A DNA stretch of 64,000 nucleotides. It comes from Dimorphilus gyrociliatus. Taxonomy: Eukaryota; Annelida; Polychaeta; Dinophilidae. The stretch spans positions 2,660,165-2,724,164 of the forward strand of contig CAJFCJ010000005.1 in the NCBI GenBank assembly GCA_904063045.1, given 5' to 3'. The position numbers and the translations under genes are program-made. Positions 10,501 through 22,428 of this stretch are shown here, in pieces (the stretch's first letter is position 1; each line of letters begins with the position of its first letter). The notes below the pieces were generated by a model. That model worked only from the letters and a program-made list of their open reading frames with translations. It was not told the origin of the DNA and made no database searches.

Positions 10501-13500
10501 TCCCCCTCCACAATGGCTCATAGTCGTCATGGGTTACAGTTTTTTGAACAGTTGGATTAGTTTCAATTGGTGTAGCTTCTGGACTTGGTTCGGTTACAGC
10601 TTCTTCCAAGTTCTTTTGTTCGAATAAACGATCTGTTTCTTGTTGCATTTTTTCTAATTTTTCGACAAATCGCTTGTCTTCTTCAGCAAGATCAGTCTTT
10701 ATTCCTGCTGATTTGATAATCGGTGGTTTGACGGGCTTGGGTTCATCTTGAGGCTCTTGAGAGTAGAAAGAAAAACCTGGGGCAACGTTTGGTGTCGATT
10801 GCCTATTGTTACTCTGATACTCATCCCGAACAGTGGGTTTATAAGGACGATTACGCAACGACTCAGTTAATTCATCTGTTTTCCCTGAACAGATTTTACA
10901 GTTCATGTCAAATAAATGGCTTCCATGTTGAGAGGTCGTATCAGTTGCACTCATAATTCCCCCTAGGAGGTCAACTGGTTTATTCGATACGGTGCTGGTA
11001 ACTTCTCTTTGTTGTGTTGCCGTACTCTGGTTTTAAAAAAGATATAATAAGGCATAATTATGGTAAGTTTCAAGGCACAACGCCTTTTTTTATAATACCT
11101 TTAGACTCTTTTCAAAGAAACTTGCTGCCATTCGTACTAATTTACTTGCAATCAATTCACCCTGGTATACTTTCTTGAGAATCGACTATAAATAGAAAAT
11201 TATTTATAAATAACAACAAAAGGTGTGTAAAATTTAATGTAGAGCGTAACATACACTTTTATTCTTAAAGGAATCTTGGATAAGTTCGGCTTTTTTCTTA
11301 TATTTTGCATCGGTATTTTTATAGAATTTATATAGTTCTTCCTCAATATTCATAGCCAATTGCTTTACTTCCGCCGACGATAGCATAACTTCATCGTAAA
11401 ATTGCAAGCTAAAATGAAATTAAAAGAGTAATCAGTATTAACTTAATATGTTGGTTGTCAATAGATGCAAATTTTACTTTTCTTGCAGCAAATCTCTAAA
11501 AGCTCTTCTTGTTCGAAAACGCTCTGAGGCTAGCGACGATGAACTCTGGGAAGTCGGAGTTGCATACTGCTTACGTGATTCCTTTGGAGTTCTCTCAATT
11601 TGCATTTGTAAAATAGCTGCCGAGGTTGTTTCTTTGTCCTTCTTCACTGCTGATTTAGAAGGCGCTATAAGAACAGTAATGGGAAAGTTATAAATTACAA
11701 ACACAAAAAGTGATAGTTACTCACTAATAGGTTTAGTCGCTTTTCTGACAGAACTACTTTCGGGTGTCATGACATGAAAATCTGGGTGAAGTTTTAACCA
11801 CTCAACAAGTGTACTTCTAGTTGGAGCTGCAGGTCCGGTAATTATTTTCCCATTATTCGGTTGCATCATAACTAAGCGTTCATCTTCGTTCATCTTTAAT
11901 AGGTAACACATTTCGAATATTATAAACATAAAGTAAATAGACAAAAAGAAATCATTAGTGCAAATTACCTGACTTTTGTTAGTAACGCCGTTGTTTAGTA
12001 ATTCAATTGCATATATTGAATAATTTGATATACAATCCTGACTGCAGAAGAGCCCTTCAGTCATCTTATTACGACAGTCTGGAGCAATACATCTTTCCTT
12101 TTCAGAAATTTCTTCAGTAACACTTTTCTTCTTTTCTTCAAACTTCTTTAGTTTTTCCCGTCGCTTCTCCCTGGTTTCTTTCATTTCACGTAATCTTTCA
12201 TCCATACTTTCCAAACGTTGCTTTTGTCTTTCTGATCTTAGAACTGTACGAACAGGAGAATCAGTATCATTATCTGTGCTTTGTTGACCTTCGTCTCCAG
12301 TGTCAATGTATAAATCATCTGACATCATTGACTCATTTCTGCTTCTATTGCCCACTTGATCATCTTGATCTGTCCTTTTCTTTGACATTGCCTCTTTAAC
12401 TTTTTCGTAGTCAATATCTTTTTTTTCTTTCAGTTTAGCCTTCAATTCTTTCTTTTTTTCTTCTATGTTTTTGTTAAACTTTTCCTGATTGAGTTGTTCA
12501 GCTTTACGTTGTTCTTCAAGTTCTTTTCGTCTCTCATCGTTAGGTTTTCCCTTTGCACGTTTTTCGGCCGAAACACTTTCTTCATTCTTTGACGATTTGT
12601 CTTTCTCTTTGGCCTTCTCACGCTCTTCTCTTGGATGCCTAGTAAGTCTTTTCATTTTAGATTTTCGGGCACCATCCTCTTTAGCCCCACCAGCTAATAA
12701 GTAAACAATGTAGTAAAAAGATATTTAATGAAATGTATCTTTCAATAACTTTACCTCTACATTTAGGACAAATCCATCGAGATTTACTGGCTTCTATATT
12801 CTTCCCTTGTTGTCTTGTGACATTTACGCAACTTCCGTGAAACCACTCAACACAATTATCGCAACATATCATAAATCTTTTTCCATATGGCTTTCTACAA
12901 ATACACCACAGCTTTTCGGGATCGTCTTCAGAATGCCAACTATCATCAGACGGAATTTCAGCTGCTCCGTCGTCTTTAACTTCATCATCGCTCAATTCTA
13001 AGCTATCGTCAGAAGCATCCTCATCCTTCTCTGTTAAAAAAAAATGACAATTTTTTTAGAAAATTTTACGAGCATACATGGTAAATATTTACCAGGCACA
13101 TATTCTTCAAGGTTAGCTTGATCATACTTGGATCCCAATCCAGCATCAACCTGTTCTAATTTCTCAGCTTCACCTTCATTAAACTCTTCTTCCTCTTGGT
13201 GTTGTGAGTCATGTTCCGAAGAGTTCTCAGATTCATCTTGTGCTATTTTACGTTTCTTGGAAACCAAGGGATCTTCATGAGATTTTTCATCAATAAAAGT
13301 ATTTTCAGGGTCACTTTCATCGCTCGATTTTTTGCCTTTCAAAGACGAAAGTGGTTTGTTATCCTCATCATCCGAAATACTTTCATCGTTATTCTCATCA
13401 CTTTCCGGTTCAACATTTTTTCCTTTTATTTGTCTTCCTTTCCGTCGTTTTGTTGGAGAAGGCTTTGACTGGTTTTTTATAGGTTTTTTTCTCTCCATCT

Positions 13501-14412
13501 AATTTGTGCAAATTAATTAGTAAGAATAAAAAAAATTAATGAATAAGCTATAAAAAAAAATAACCTTTGCTTTCTTTTCAACCGGCTTCCCTTTTTTACC
13601 TCTTACTGCAATTGTTTTTGCTCCATCATTTGTAATTCTATCTTTTTCTTCTTGCTATTGTATGTGTTATTAAAAGGAGGTTATTGAACTCTTAAAAACT
13701 TTGTTAGTTATTTAAACTAAAAAACCTTTTTAGCAGCATTAGCTGGTGTTTTACGCTTTAGTAAAGCTTCTCTTTCTTTTTTTGCATTTTCCTCTCGGAT
13801 TCGCTTTGATGTTTGTCTTTGTTCAATTTCTTGAACACGAGTAGAGCGCCTTGATGGTAGTGGAGGTATTTCTTGCCTAAAACATTATTGTATAGATTCA
13901 CTAAAAGCCTGACGAATTGAATTCGTTTACTTCGTAGTTTTAGTAGCTTTGGGGTTAATCGTTTGACGATTAGCCGCATTAGTGACGTTGCTCCTTGTAA
14001 CGACCCCTTTTCTTGTTACTCTAGCATCAGTTCTTTCCAATTCGCCTGACATTGTTCTAGAATTCGTTTGATCTAAGGTAGGCTCTTTAGAGAAAGGTAA
14101 TTATTTTTGGTATTATATTCGAAAATGACATTGAAAAATATACCTTCTATTTCAAGTGCATTTTCTGCATCCTTATCACTATACTTAGGCCTTTCAACGT
14201 AAGAATGCTGGTAATGGTAAATATTTTGTTAAATAGTGCAAACTTTGTGACGAATTAACAAAAAAAAATTATAACAATTTATACAGTTAATATATCAGCT
14301 TTTAGTTTCTCTGATTTGCTTATATAAGGATTATACTTATGAAAAAAAAAACGTACATCTGTTAGGCAAGCTTCAACTATTCTTTTATCTGCTTTTGTCT
14401 TTTGAGTTGCCA
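7592..14412 (-). CDS. DIDO1: DIDO1/PHF3-family protein: PHD finger, TFIIS central domain, SPOC domain, RS-rich and P/Q-rich tail
   Basis: This is a nuclear chromatin and transcription-elongation factor of roughly 1,900 aa in about 14 exons. It starts MATQKTKADKRIVEACLTD at 14412 and has a basic/acidic disordered N-terminus. The PHD finger is near 12735-12950 (LWCICRKPYGKRFMICCDNC ... WICPKC) and reads H3K4me3 in relatives. A lysine/glutamate coiled region and a second Cys cluster (CIAPDC..GLFCSQDC, near 12100) follow. The TFIIS central domain (KVYQGELIASKLVRMA) is at about 11100-11400. The SPOC domain (LWRGSVYLQD ... ALCGRISPYQV ... FTYLHGRGRYGVISN) is at about 10000-10530 and binds phospho-CTD in PHF3. 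The last exon (7592-about 9809) alone encodes about 740 aa, with an Arg/Ser-rich block (8500-8760), a Gln/Pro block (7880-7980) and an RGG-type end. The architecture fits DIDO1/PHF3; which paralogue is not decidable. Confidence 0.9.
7880..7985 (-). repeat. Gln/Pro-coding trinucleotide-rich tract in the DIDO-like gene
   Basis: Imperfect CAG/CAA and CCG/CCA codons encode alternating runs of glutamine and proline (for example PPQQQQQPPQPPPP) in the tail of the DIDO-like protein. Such tracts tend to vary in length and are intrinsically disordered. Confidence 0.8.
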
Positions 14413-17400
14413 TACGTAAATAAAACTTCCCACCTAAGTAGTAGAAGAGACATGTAAGTCTTTAAATTAAAAATATAATAAATATGTTCAACATTTTTAG
14501 GCACTTCAATAAAGATTTATAAATTTATCCTTCTCCTTTTATTACATATAATTGTTGTATGTTGCTTTAGCACATTTAAAGAGATGAAATGGTTTGTTTT
14601 TGAAAGTATGTGTAATAATTAAGATGATAGTATATTCTTAGTTTGTAACTTTGTCTAGGATTGGAAAAATGTAAAAGCTGTTGTAACTTGACTAAAATTT
14701 AATAGATCAATCTAATTTGTTTAAAATTTTCCTATTCCCATTTATATTTTTTATCTTCCAATTAATTAATTGCTTTTCTCAATTTTGTGCAAATGAATGC
14801 ATTAAACAGTTTTCATTGTAATGAATTCACTGCAGGTTAAATTTCATTTTGTACTGCTATAAGTAATACTTATTACATTAGTATGGACCAGATGGCATCA
14901 CCAGTCTAAGTCGTTGATTCATTTATCATTCTGATGTTTATATTATAAACATATATTATGGACCGAATATACTCACTTCCTAATCATAACAATAATTAAA
15001 GGACATAAAAATCATGTATAGTATGAATGACTGAATGACTTAATAAATCTTATAAATAACAATCCATCAAACGGAAACAAATAGATTCTATTTTCTATTC
15101 ATCTAGCAAAATTAATCTCAGAATTGGTGTATTACAAAAATAAGAATTTCTTATTTTGTTTATAATATAAACCGAAGAAAGAAAATGGAAATATGAGAAA
15201 GCAGAAATTTAAAGAATCTTGTTTTGGATTCCCTGTTCAAATCTTATCACTCTAATGTGAGAAATAGATGATATATAAAAAAAGTAATATATAACAATAA
15301 ATGTAATATATACACATATAACACGATAGAGTAAGGGTTGAAATAGTTCCTTTTGTTAACTCATCAAAGGAACAGTATCATATTATCTCTAGCTCTCTCT
15401 CATTTTCACATTTACTTTCTATGAAGTAATAATAAAAATAATAGAAACTATCTATTTTTCATTGATATTATTATAAAAGTATAATTCTCTACATTATTGA
15501 CCCTAATTATGCGCGCTGAATTAAATCTTTTGATGTTTTAGATAAGTTTCTTGTCTTTCCTTTTTCGAAATCAAACTTCAAAGAGGAAAAAATTTAATTG
15601 GTTTTTTTTCTTAAGGTTTACAATTATTGCATAGGTCATTGATACGTAGGTTGAAATAAAATAAGAAAAATCATTGCTTTAATGAGAGGTTTTACTAAGA
15701 AAAACTAGATCGAATTAAGGAAGTTGTGATGAAATAAAAATGGATTCATTTATAGCTAAATGTGTCCTCCGTTTTCAAGATAAACGACAAATTCCATGCT
15801 CTTCTAAGTTAATACGAAGGATAACGATTTGAATTTATCAAATTTCTCTTCCAAGCTATTTACACATTAAGCTGGCCATTTAATATAATATTGTTTTCAA
15901 AGTGCATACAGCTATAATATAACAAAATTTCGTTAACGATTATCAAAATTCAGAATAGTTCATATAACAAGGACGAATGTTTTTTATCTAAATTATTGAC
16001 CTGTCATTAGTAATTGAAGGGAATACCCTGAAATTCTTCTTAATAATATAAAATTTACAAGTCATTTTAGACTTCTTTTTAGTATATATCATTAAACATA
16101 ATTTATTGATAGGAATGAGTTGTAAACGGTCGATGATCGATCATGAGAAACTAAATATCCCAGGAAAACCCTATATAAATGTTTTTGCCAGGACTTCATG
16201 TAAAAATACCGCTATAGGCAAAAGTTTTTCAATACAATACCTAATTACTTTAATGATAGTTTCTACAGGGCTCAATTGGAAATCATTGCTGGGTAGGTAA
16301 TCTATTCATTAGCAATGATTTATACAATTTTTCTCTGATGAAAAAGGTTAAGTCTACCTTCCCTAAACATTATTGATACCAAAGCAGCCTGACGTTGAGT
16401 TTCCAAGTCATAGAAATTACATTGTCTTTTTCGTGTTTGTAATCCAATACTCTTAATTATGCAATTTGAAATGTATATAACATATTTTGCATACGACGGA
16501 TCTATACCAGGTGACTTGATAAGAGGAATACTAAAATCACTATGGCAGGATCTTCTCTCCATAGGTAGAGTGCGACATTATGTCCTGTACACTTTCGTGT
16601 GAATATTTGTTTATTTAGACAGAATTATAATGGCTAAATAAATAGTGATCGAAAGGAAAAGCAAAAAACAATTGTTTAAATTTCGAAAACATGATAGAGA
16701 ATCCTTTTGAAATTATGTGATGATCACTTATGATACCTACAGTATGTTTTAGAAAGACAAAACAATTATAACTAATAGGATATACGTATATACCAAGAAA
16801 CCATGCCAGGTTTCATGTGTGAATGTGTAACAATTCCATATAATCAGCTGATGGAAAAGGGAAGTGAAATTATCATTTTCCATTGGTTTGCTAACTTTTT
16901 AATGATTATATTTATTCCCAATAAGAATTGGAAGGAAATTCCATATTTTGCAATTGCAGGTATGGAGACTCAATTATAGCATTAATACTAGAAAAATACT
17001 GAAATACATTTAGAAAGCAAGATACCCAATCACATACAGACCTTTAATTTGTTCCACAAGGGACTCCAATACCTAGGATAATGAATCGAAGGTGTTGTTG
17101 AATATCGGTTGGTTAACCTCTTTCAAAGTGCTGAATCGACGATCTAAATGAGGATTTTGTATATATACTTTTTAAAGTGTCTCTTCTTCCCGGTAAACTG
17201 AATAAAAATTCTGATTGTTTGTGAAGACAAGTGTTTCAAATTCCAAAATTCAAAAGTGGTTTTTCTTGAGTAACAATGTTATACCCTTGATGTTTAGGAC
17301 AATAACAAAAAAGCTTTCAATTTAAAGATAAAATTATATACAGGGAATAGCTAATATGTGGGAAAATAGTAAAATTTCTCCAACAATATACTTAAGACGC

Positions 17401-19287
17401 CATATTGACTCCTTTGGTGCTAGGGCACTGAGCGAACTACTTTTTTTTTTAGAAGAAAACTTGAATGAATAATTTTAACTGTAATATTAAAAAAAAATTA
17501 AACTATGATATAATATGTCGAAGATCTACATTGGGAATGGGAAAGTTTGATCGAACAAGTTTTTTATGTACTTTCTTTTCGTCGAACTTGTGTGTAAAGT
17601 CAAGCGTAATAATATACAAATATTGTTCTTACTAACTACCACTATGAAATAGACTTTGTAGTAAATGGTATATCTAAGTTTGATTAATAGTTCTCCCACG
17701 TGAGTTTCTCCTCAATAATTTCCATCAGAACTTGTTAATATCGCAAAAATTCCTTAAACAGATATTTTGATTAAAATTATCTAGGTCAGCTTTCTTGAAT
17801 GTTCTAGTCATTACGAAGACCTTGAACTATATATGCTATCATGTCAATGTAAGACAAAAAAAATATTAAATGTATAAAATATTCCAAATTAGTTACGGGG
17901 TGCTTCAGAGGTCTTTGAAGGTTAGGTTAATGTCTACCTTCCAGCTTTTCCTTAAAGTATATTTCGCTGAAGAATTCAAGTATAAACTAAGAAAAGTCAA
18001 ATCGCCTAAGGCATTATGCACTCTAAAGGTAATCTCGTTCTCGCTAATTCCGTGTGAGAAAGTAGATGAAGGTTCTAAATTTGTAATCCCCTATTTAATT
18101 ACAAATTCGTCAACAAAAATGATGATGAAAAATTTTATAAAACGCAATTCTTAACGCTCCATCACAAAGCTATTACCTCAAATTTCTTATCCAATCATTG
18201 GCTTTCAAAACGAACTTGAAGTGTTAGATATTAAAAGATAAAACCTGATAAAACAATGTTAAAAGGTATGAAAAAATAAAAAAATCCTATGAATTTCTTA
18301 ATACTTCAACATGTGCTTCCTTGCCAGCGGTACATTTAGAACACTTTGAAACATGATTTCTTTATTGATTATGTCCAAAGTTTGATGATATTACTCCTTA
18401 TCTGACGCTTGCTGTTCCCAGATTATTGGCTTGTAGCCAGCTAATAAATTTTCAATAAAACACTGTCATATAACTATTATTTTATTTATTACAAAGGCTC
18501 TTTTATCGCTTGCCCAATTTAATTACCATAGTCTTCTTTTATATCACAGGTCTTTCAGTACAGAATTACATTTTACGTAAGAAAAATATTCTTAGCCAAT
18601 GTTACTGATTTATTTTTTATTCTATTTTGCTGGTAATTTAAGTATTGTTTTCAAAGAGAAAAGTCAACTATTTTTTTTTCTTTATATAAACTTATCCCAG
18701 ATATGAGACAATTTTCTTCTGTACGTGTGCTGATGTGTGGTAAATGGCACGGATGATGTTGAAAATAGTCCATATACAAAAGAAACTCTGATTTTCCACA
18801 GTTAGAAATTTTTTATATTTATGTTATTTTAATAATTTAATTTAATTCTATTGAAAGCATTCTTCGTCGACGCATAAATTTTTATAGACAACACATCTCG
18901 TCTCTATAAGTATAATTCCAGCAAGTTAAAAAAATACACATTCACATCTCGAACGGTACGAAAATTGGCAAACATTTCTCATAGCGTTCAAACCAACAAA
19001 TTATCCTATAATTGAACATTCAGAAATTACATATATTCCGAAATGCGATAAAATCCTGTTTCATGGAACTTTGTCCATGTTATTTTATATTGCATATACA
19101 TTAATAATAAATACAAGACATCATTCATATATCAACGGATGTATACGCAATATAAATTTGAGGAAGGAACTTGGGTTCCTTAGATTCTACCGAGTTTTGT
19201 GTAAATTTCCGAGCAAAAATAATTTCGCATATATGTATATATATATAAACATTAGGGATATATACACATAGATATATAAACGTGTAT

Positions 19288-19334
<47 letters not shown>

Positions 19335-19574
19335 GGAAAGTATATATAAATATATGTTTACTGCAAGGAGCACCATTATAAACGATCCATATTATTACAA
19401 TGATCTTCAATCTACACAATAATTTGCATGCGCTACATTGAAAGCTGCGTGATACACAAAACGATTTCAAGAAACGATGCACAATATAGTGAGAAGCTGC
19501 GGAATCAGCGGCGAATCTTATGTTTAAAAAACCCTGACTTTTTTCCTTCCTCTGAAACCGCTTAGCTGTTTTTT
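14413..19574. other. Gene-poor stretch of about 5.2 kb
   Basis: This is the longest stretch without a recognised gene. It lies between the start of the DIDO-like gene and the end of PTP4A. Both ends should hold regulatory sequence: the DIDO promoter just above 14412, and the PTP4A 3' UTR running downward from 19574. The T-rich stretch at 18480-18490 reads AATAAATAAA on the minus strand and could be a distal PTP4A poly(A) signal. Scattered ORFs of 60-95 codons (for example at 16106, 16320 and 17870) match nothing I recognise. No tRNA, repeat family or transposon is visible apart from the TA repeat near 19300. Confidence 0.5.
19292..19328. repeat. (TA)n microsatellite
   Basis: About eighteen TA units lie in the probable 3' UTR or 3' flank of PTP4A, within a broader purely TA/CATA-rich segment (19230-19360). 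Confidence 0.9.
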
Positions 19575-20331
19575 TTACATTATGCAGCACTGCTTTCCGT
19601 TGGCTTTAAGCCGGCCTTTTGGACGATACTTCTTTAAAAACTCCAGCTGATTAGCGTTGATTGCCCCACGTCTTTGCCTATAAGATCAGTCACCTTTATT
19701 TTATTTTCAAACATGTCATAAATTGTACTTACGCTCGGATCATCTCTACAGCGGATTCATATTTCATTCCGCATTCAATCAAAGCAACAGCTACAAGAAC
19801 TGGAGCACGTCCTAATCCTGCGACGCAGTGAACAGCCACACAGGATCCTGGATCATTTTTGAATCGATTTTTTAATAAATCAAACCACTGATCCACTATC
19901 TTTTCGGGTGGCGGATATCCGTCGTCGAATGGCCAGTCCTGAAGAAAAAAATCACATTCTTGTTGACAGCATTCTATCATGCTTACACTCTTCGTACTAA
20001 GTAACCTTTAAGAAGCTACTTGACCTTCGACTTGTGGCCAAAAAGTTATTCCAATATATTTAAGATATATACTCACAATGACATTTATTCCTTGAGCTTG
20101 AATAGGCTCCTTAGAATAAGCTGACGGACAAACTCGAACTAAGTCGCGCACACCGACTCTCTTCAAGTCCTGAAATATGGAAAGAGATTAGCATCAAAGA
20201 TTCTCTCGATTGATCTTTATCGATTTTACCTGTATGTAGCTGTCTAACCCGTCCTCTTTGGGACAATTAGTTATGTAGAACTTCATGTTCTTATGAGTAA
20301 TTAAAGTCGGTTCAGGAAGTCTGGCCACCAT
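19575..20331 (-). CDS. PTP4A: Protein tyrosine phosphatase type IVA (PRL) homologue, 4 coding exons
   Basis: This is a small prenylated dual-specificity-like phosphatase that binds CNNM magnesium transporters in other animals. Exons are 20230-20331, 20077-20169, 19733-19938 and 19575-19677, together 504 nt for 167 aa, the size of human PRL2. It starts [20 protein letters not shown]. The general-acid loop is DWPFDDG. The P-loop is [10 protein letters not shown], with the catalytic Cys and the Ala after Arg that marks PRLs. The C-terminus is KYRPKGRLK followed by the CAAX box CCIM, which predicts farnesylation and membrane attachment. All family landmarks are intact. A short spliced ORF lies just upstream (20487-20702). 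Confidence 0.97.
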
Positions 20332-20454
20332 ACTTTCGCGTTTTTTCTTCAAAAAATGCAATTTACCAGCAAAAAAATTATTGTGCAGACAAAAATTTCG
20401 TTGGCAGCAGTGAATAAGGCAATCGACGATTTCTTTTTTTTCTGAATAAGAGCG

Positions 20455-20460
20455 TTTATT
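20455..20460 (-). terminator. Possible poly(A) signal AATAAA after the 39-codon ORF
   Basis: AATAAA on the minus strand lies 26 nt after the ORF stop codon and upstream of the PTP4A start. If used, it would make the small ORF an independent gene; if not, it lies in the PTP4A leader. Confidence 0.35.
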
Positions 20461-20486
20461 TTAATCCATCTAAAAAGTATGACTCC

Positions 20487-20702
20487 TTAGTTGAGATGCT
20501 GTGCCTGGCAGTAGTCACCGCTGTTGCACACAAATTCCATGAAGGTGTGCCCGAGTTCTCCTCTAAACTGCGTGAAAGAGAAGAACAGTCGTTAATTACA
20601 ATTTCCACTTCTTACGCAACTTTGTAAAGAGTCTTTGTTACGAATGACGGATTGTTCACCTACTGTTACGCGCCGACTTCGTACTCTCCCACTGCTTGAC
20701 AT
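20487..20702 (-). CDS. Spliced 39-codon ORF upstream of PTP4A: candidate conserved uORF or separate micropeptide gene
   Basis: Two exons, 20664-20702 and 20487-20567, join in frame across a 96-nt intron (donor GTAGGT, acceptor CACGCAG). They give a 39-aa peptide beginning MSSSGRVRSRRVT and ending SGDYCQAQHLN. The internal part GELGHTFMEFVCN looks protein-like, not random. The stop lies 155 nt before the PTP4A start on the same strand, so the ORF may be in the PTP4A leader. Vertebrate PRL mRNAs are reported to carry a conserved uORF linked to magnesium control, which would fit. Against this, a minus-strand AATAAA (20455-20460) just after the stop could end a separate short mRNA. Splicing is inferred from sequence. 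Confidence 0.55.
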
Positions 20703-21509
20703 AGCTTATCAAGCACACTAAAAAGTCACAACCGATAGCGTTGTTAAAATTAACAGAGATAATTAAACGGCCGCGTCAGGTATGCCGATACATATTGACT
20801 ACGTACTACCATCTGCCGGCAAAAAAAAACTTCATAAACCTAAGCAGATCGAGGTAATGCGTTACCATAGCATACACACCTGTTACTCTTTCTTTTCCAA
20901 GACTAGGAAAATAATTGCACTCATTGACCGTTTAAGAGATACGACAGAAATGTTTTAAAATCTTTTATTACTCAATATTGTACAATACAATGTGATTATG
21001 AATTTTTTTATAATGATTCATTACCACTAATTATCCACGTGATAAAATTCTTGGTCTATATCGAAAACAACTGTCTAAAAATATTCGAAACGGAAAAACA
21101 TATCGATAAAAAAAACGAAACGTTGCTTAGAAGTGAATACTGAGCTTATAAAACTGGTTTAAACTAGGTACGTGGTCATGGTAAACAAAACAACCTGAGA
21201 TATCTTGAGATTCTATCGAAAATTTACAGCTAAAATTCAATTATTCTACTTACCAATATGTTCGCGCTCATTTATTGTCGAAATTCGAAGGGAAAAAGCT
21301 CTGAAGCTAGCGACTTCGATAAAAATATCGTCGCAGTGCGACAAGCGTTCTGGAAAGACCGAGAAATGGCGACCGGCCTTACAACGTCATTGGGAGATTT
21401 CCTTTTAGTTACTAGTGACATCTAGTTAAGAAACATTTTGATGTCTCAAATTCGTTACAACAAACAAGATAATATAAATATGTTTTTGTTATATTTTTTC
21501 TATCATCTT
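20703..21509. other. Intergenic stretch: promoter side of the PTP4A transcript and 3' flank of the 115-aa membrane-protein gene
   Basis: I found no coding sequence. A plus-strand 67-codon ORF at 21205 has no recognisable features. The segment at 20700-20830 contains several CpGs and is the likely promoter of the PTP4A/micropeptide transcript. Confidence 0.4.
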
Positions 21510-22090
21510 CTATACTTGCTCATGAGGCAAAGGTTCAACGAACGCTACGCCAAGATTATATTGTTCTAAATTACATGTTTTACAGAGTCTAACCAGTGAG
21601 CAGGTTTTCCAAAAAACACACACACATGATAATACAACGATAGGGAAGAATATTAAAATCGCTATATGTAACCACTGCTCGTCTTTGTTTACTAGATAGG
21701 AAAAAAAATAATGTTAATAAAAGCGTTACAAATCATTTCACTGGTGTATTAACCAACCGGAAACTTGATTAGAGACGTATAATGCAAATTTGATCTCTTG
21801 TTGGTTAGTCAATGATCGTTTGGTCTGAAATTAGACGAAGCATAACGTTTTTAATTCAAAAAATATGTAAAAAAAAAAAGGATTTTGAAAAATTCCATAT
21901 GGTTCGCAGCTGAAATAAACAATATTCTTTAAAACAAGAAGAAAAAGACGAAAGAAACATAAAACAAAAACGAGTGATTTATTTAACTTACGCGAAGTTT
22001 AATGTTTTTACGATCGATAAAAAAAGTCACGACTACATCGATAAATTGCAAAAGAAGCACAAACAGCCTGATTAATCTTATGTTTTTCAT
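21510..22090 (-). CDS. Unrecognised 115-aa single-pass membrane protein with signal peptide (3 exons)
   Basis: Exons 21992-22090 (99 nt), 21758-21824 (67 nt) and 21510-21691 (182 nt) join in frame to 348 nt. Acceptors TTTCAG and TATCTAG are good; donors are GTAAGT (strong) and GTTGGT (weaker). The product begins MKNIRLIRLFVLLLQFIDVV, a signal peptide. A short polar ectodomain of about 40 aa follows, then a transmembrane helix (WLHIAILIFFPIVVLSCVCV). The roughly 30-aa cytoplasmic tail is rich in Cys near the membrane (KTCSLVRLCKTCN), suggesting palmitoylation, and ends LGVAFVEPLPHEQV. Type I topology is predicted. I do not recognise the family. It is divergent from GUF1, 338 bp away. Frame continuity over two introns and the coherent signal/TM/tail layout argue that it is real. 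Confidence 0.65.
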
Positions 22091-22428
22091 CGTTTTAAAT
22101 TTAAATTTGTGAGCGAAAAAGGGATACCGTATTAATATTATTTGGAATTACATTCGAATAATAGAGGATTTCTGTACAATATAAGATAATGTTCAGAAAT
22201 TAAAACTAATTTGTTAAATATGCTTCGTCATGTAATTAATTCTAGTAATCTTATAAAAATTCCCCATTTCAAACATAAACTCTCTTGGGAAATAAAGAAA
22301 AAATCAAAGTTTGTACACTTCTATATTATCGGCGTAAATCATGTGTCATTCTATTACATTAAATACAGATTATATTTGGTATCGCGCAACTTCTTTATAT
22401 CTTCAGTTTCCCAAAATGACAAAACAGT
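22091..22428. promoter_or_regulatory. Probable bidirectional promoter, 115-aa membrane protein / GUF1
   Basis: This 338-bp AT-rich interval separates two divergent start codons. A frame-unrelated ORF (22211 onward) crosses it but cannot be joined in phase to GUF1. No clear core motif is seen. Confidence 0.4.

Noticed and set aside
16320-16562. 80-codon minus-strand ORF in the gene-poor block
   Set aside because: Reads somewhat protein-like, but no flanking exons, no family match and no clear promoter or poly(A) site could be found.
17870-18154. 94-codon plus-strand ORF
   Set aside because: No recognisable domain; composition matches surrounding AT-rich DNA.
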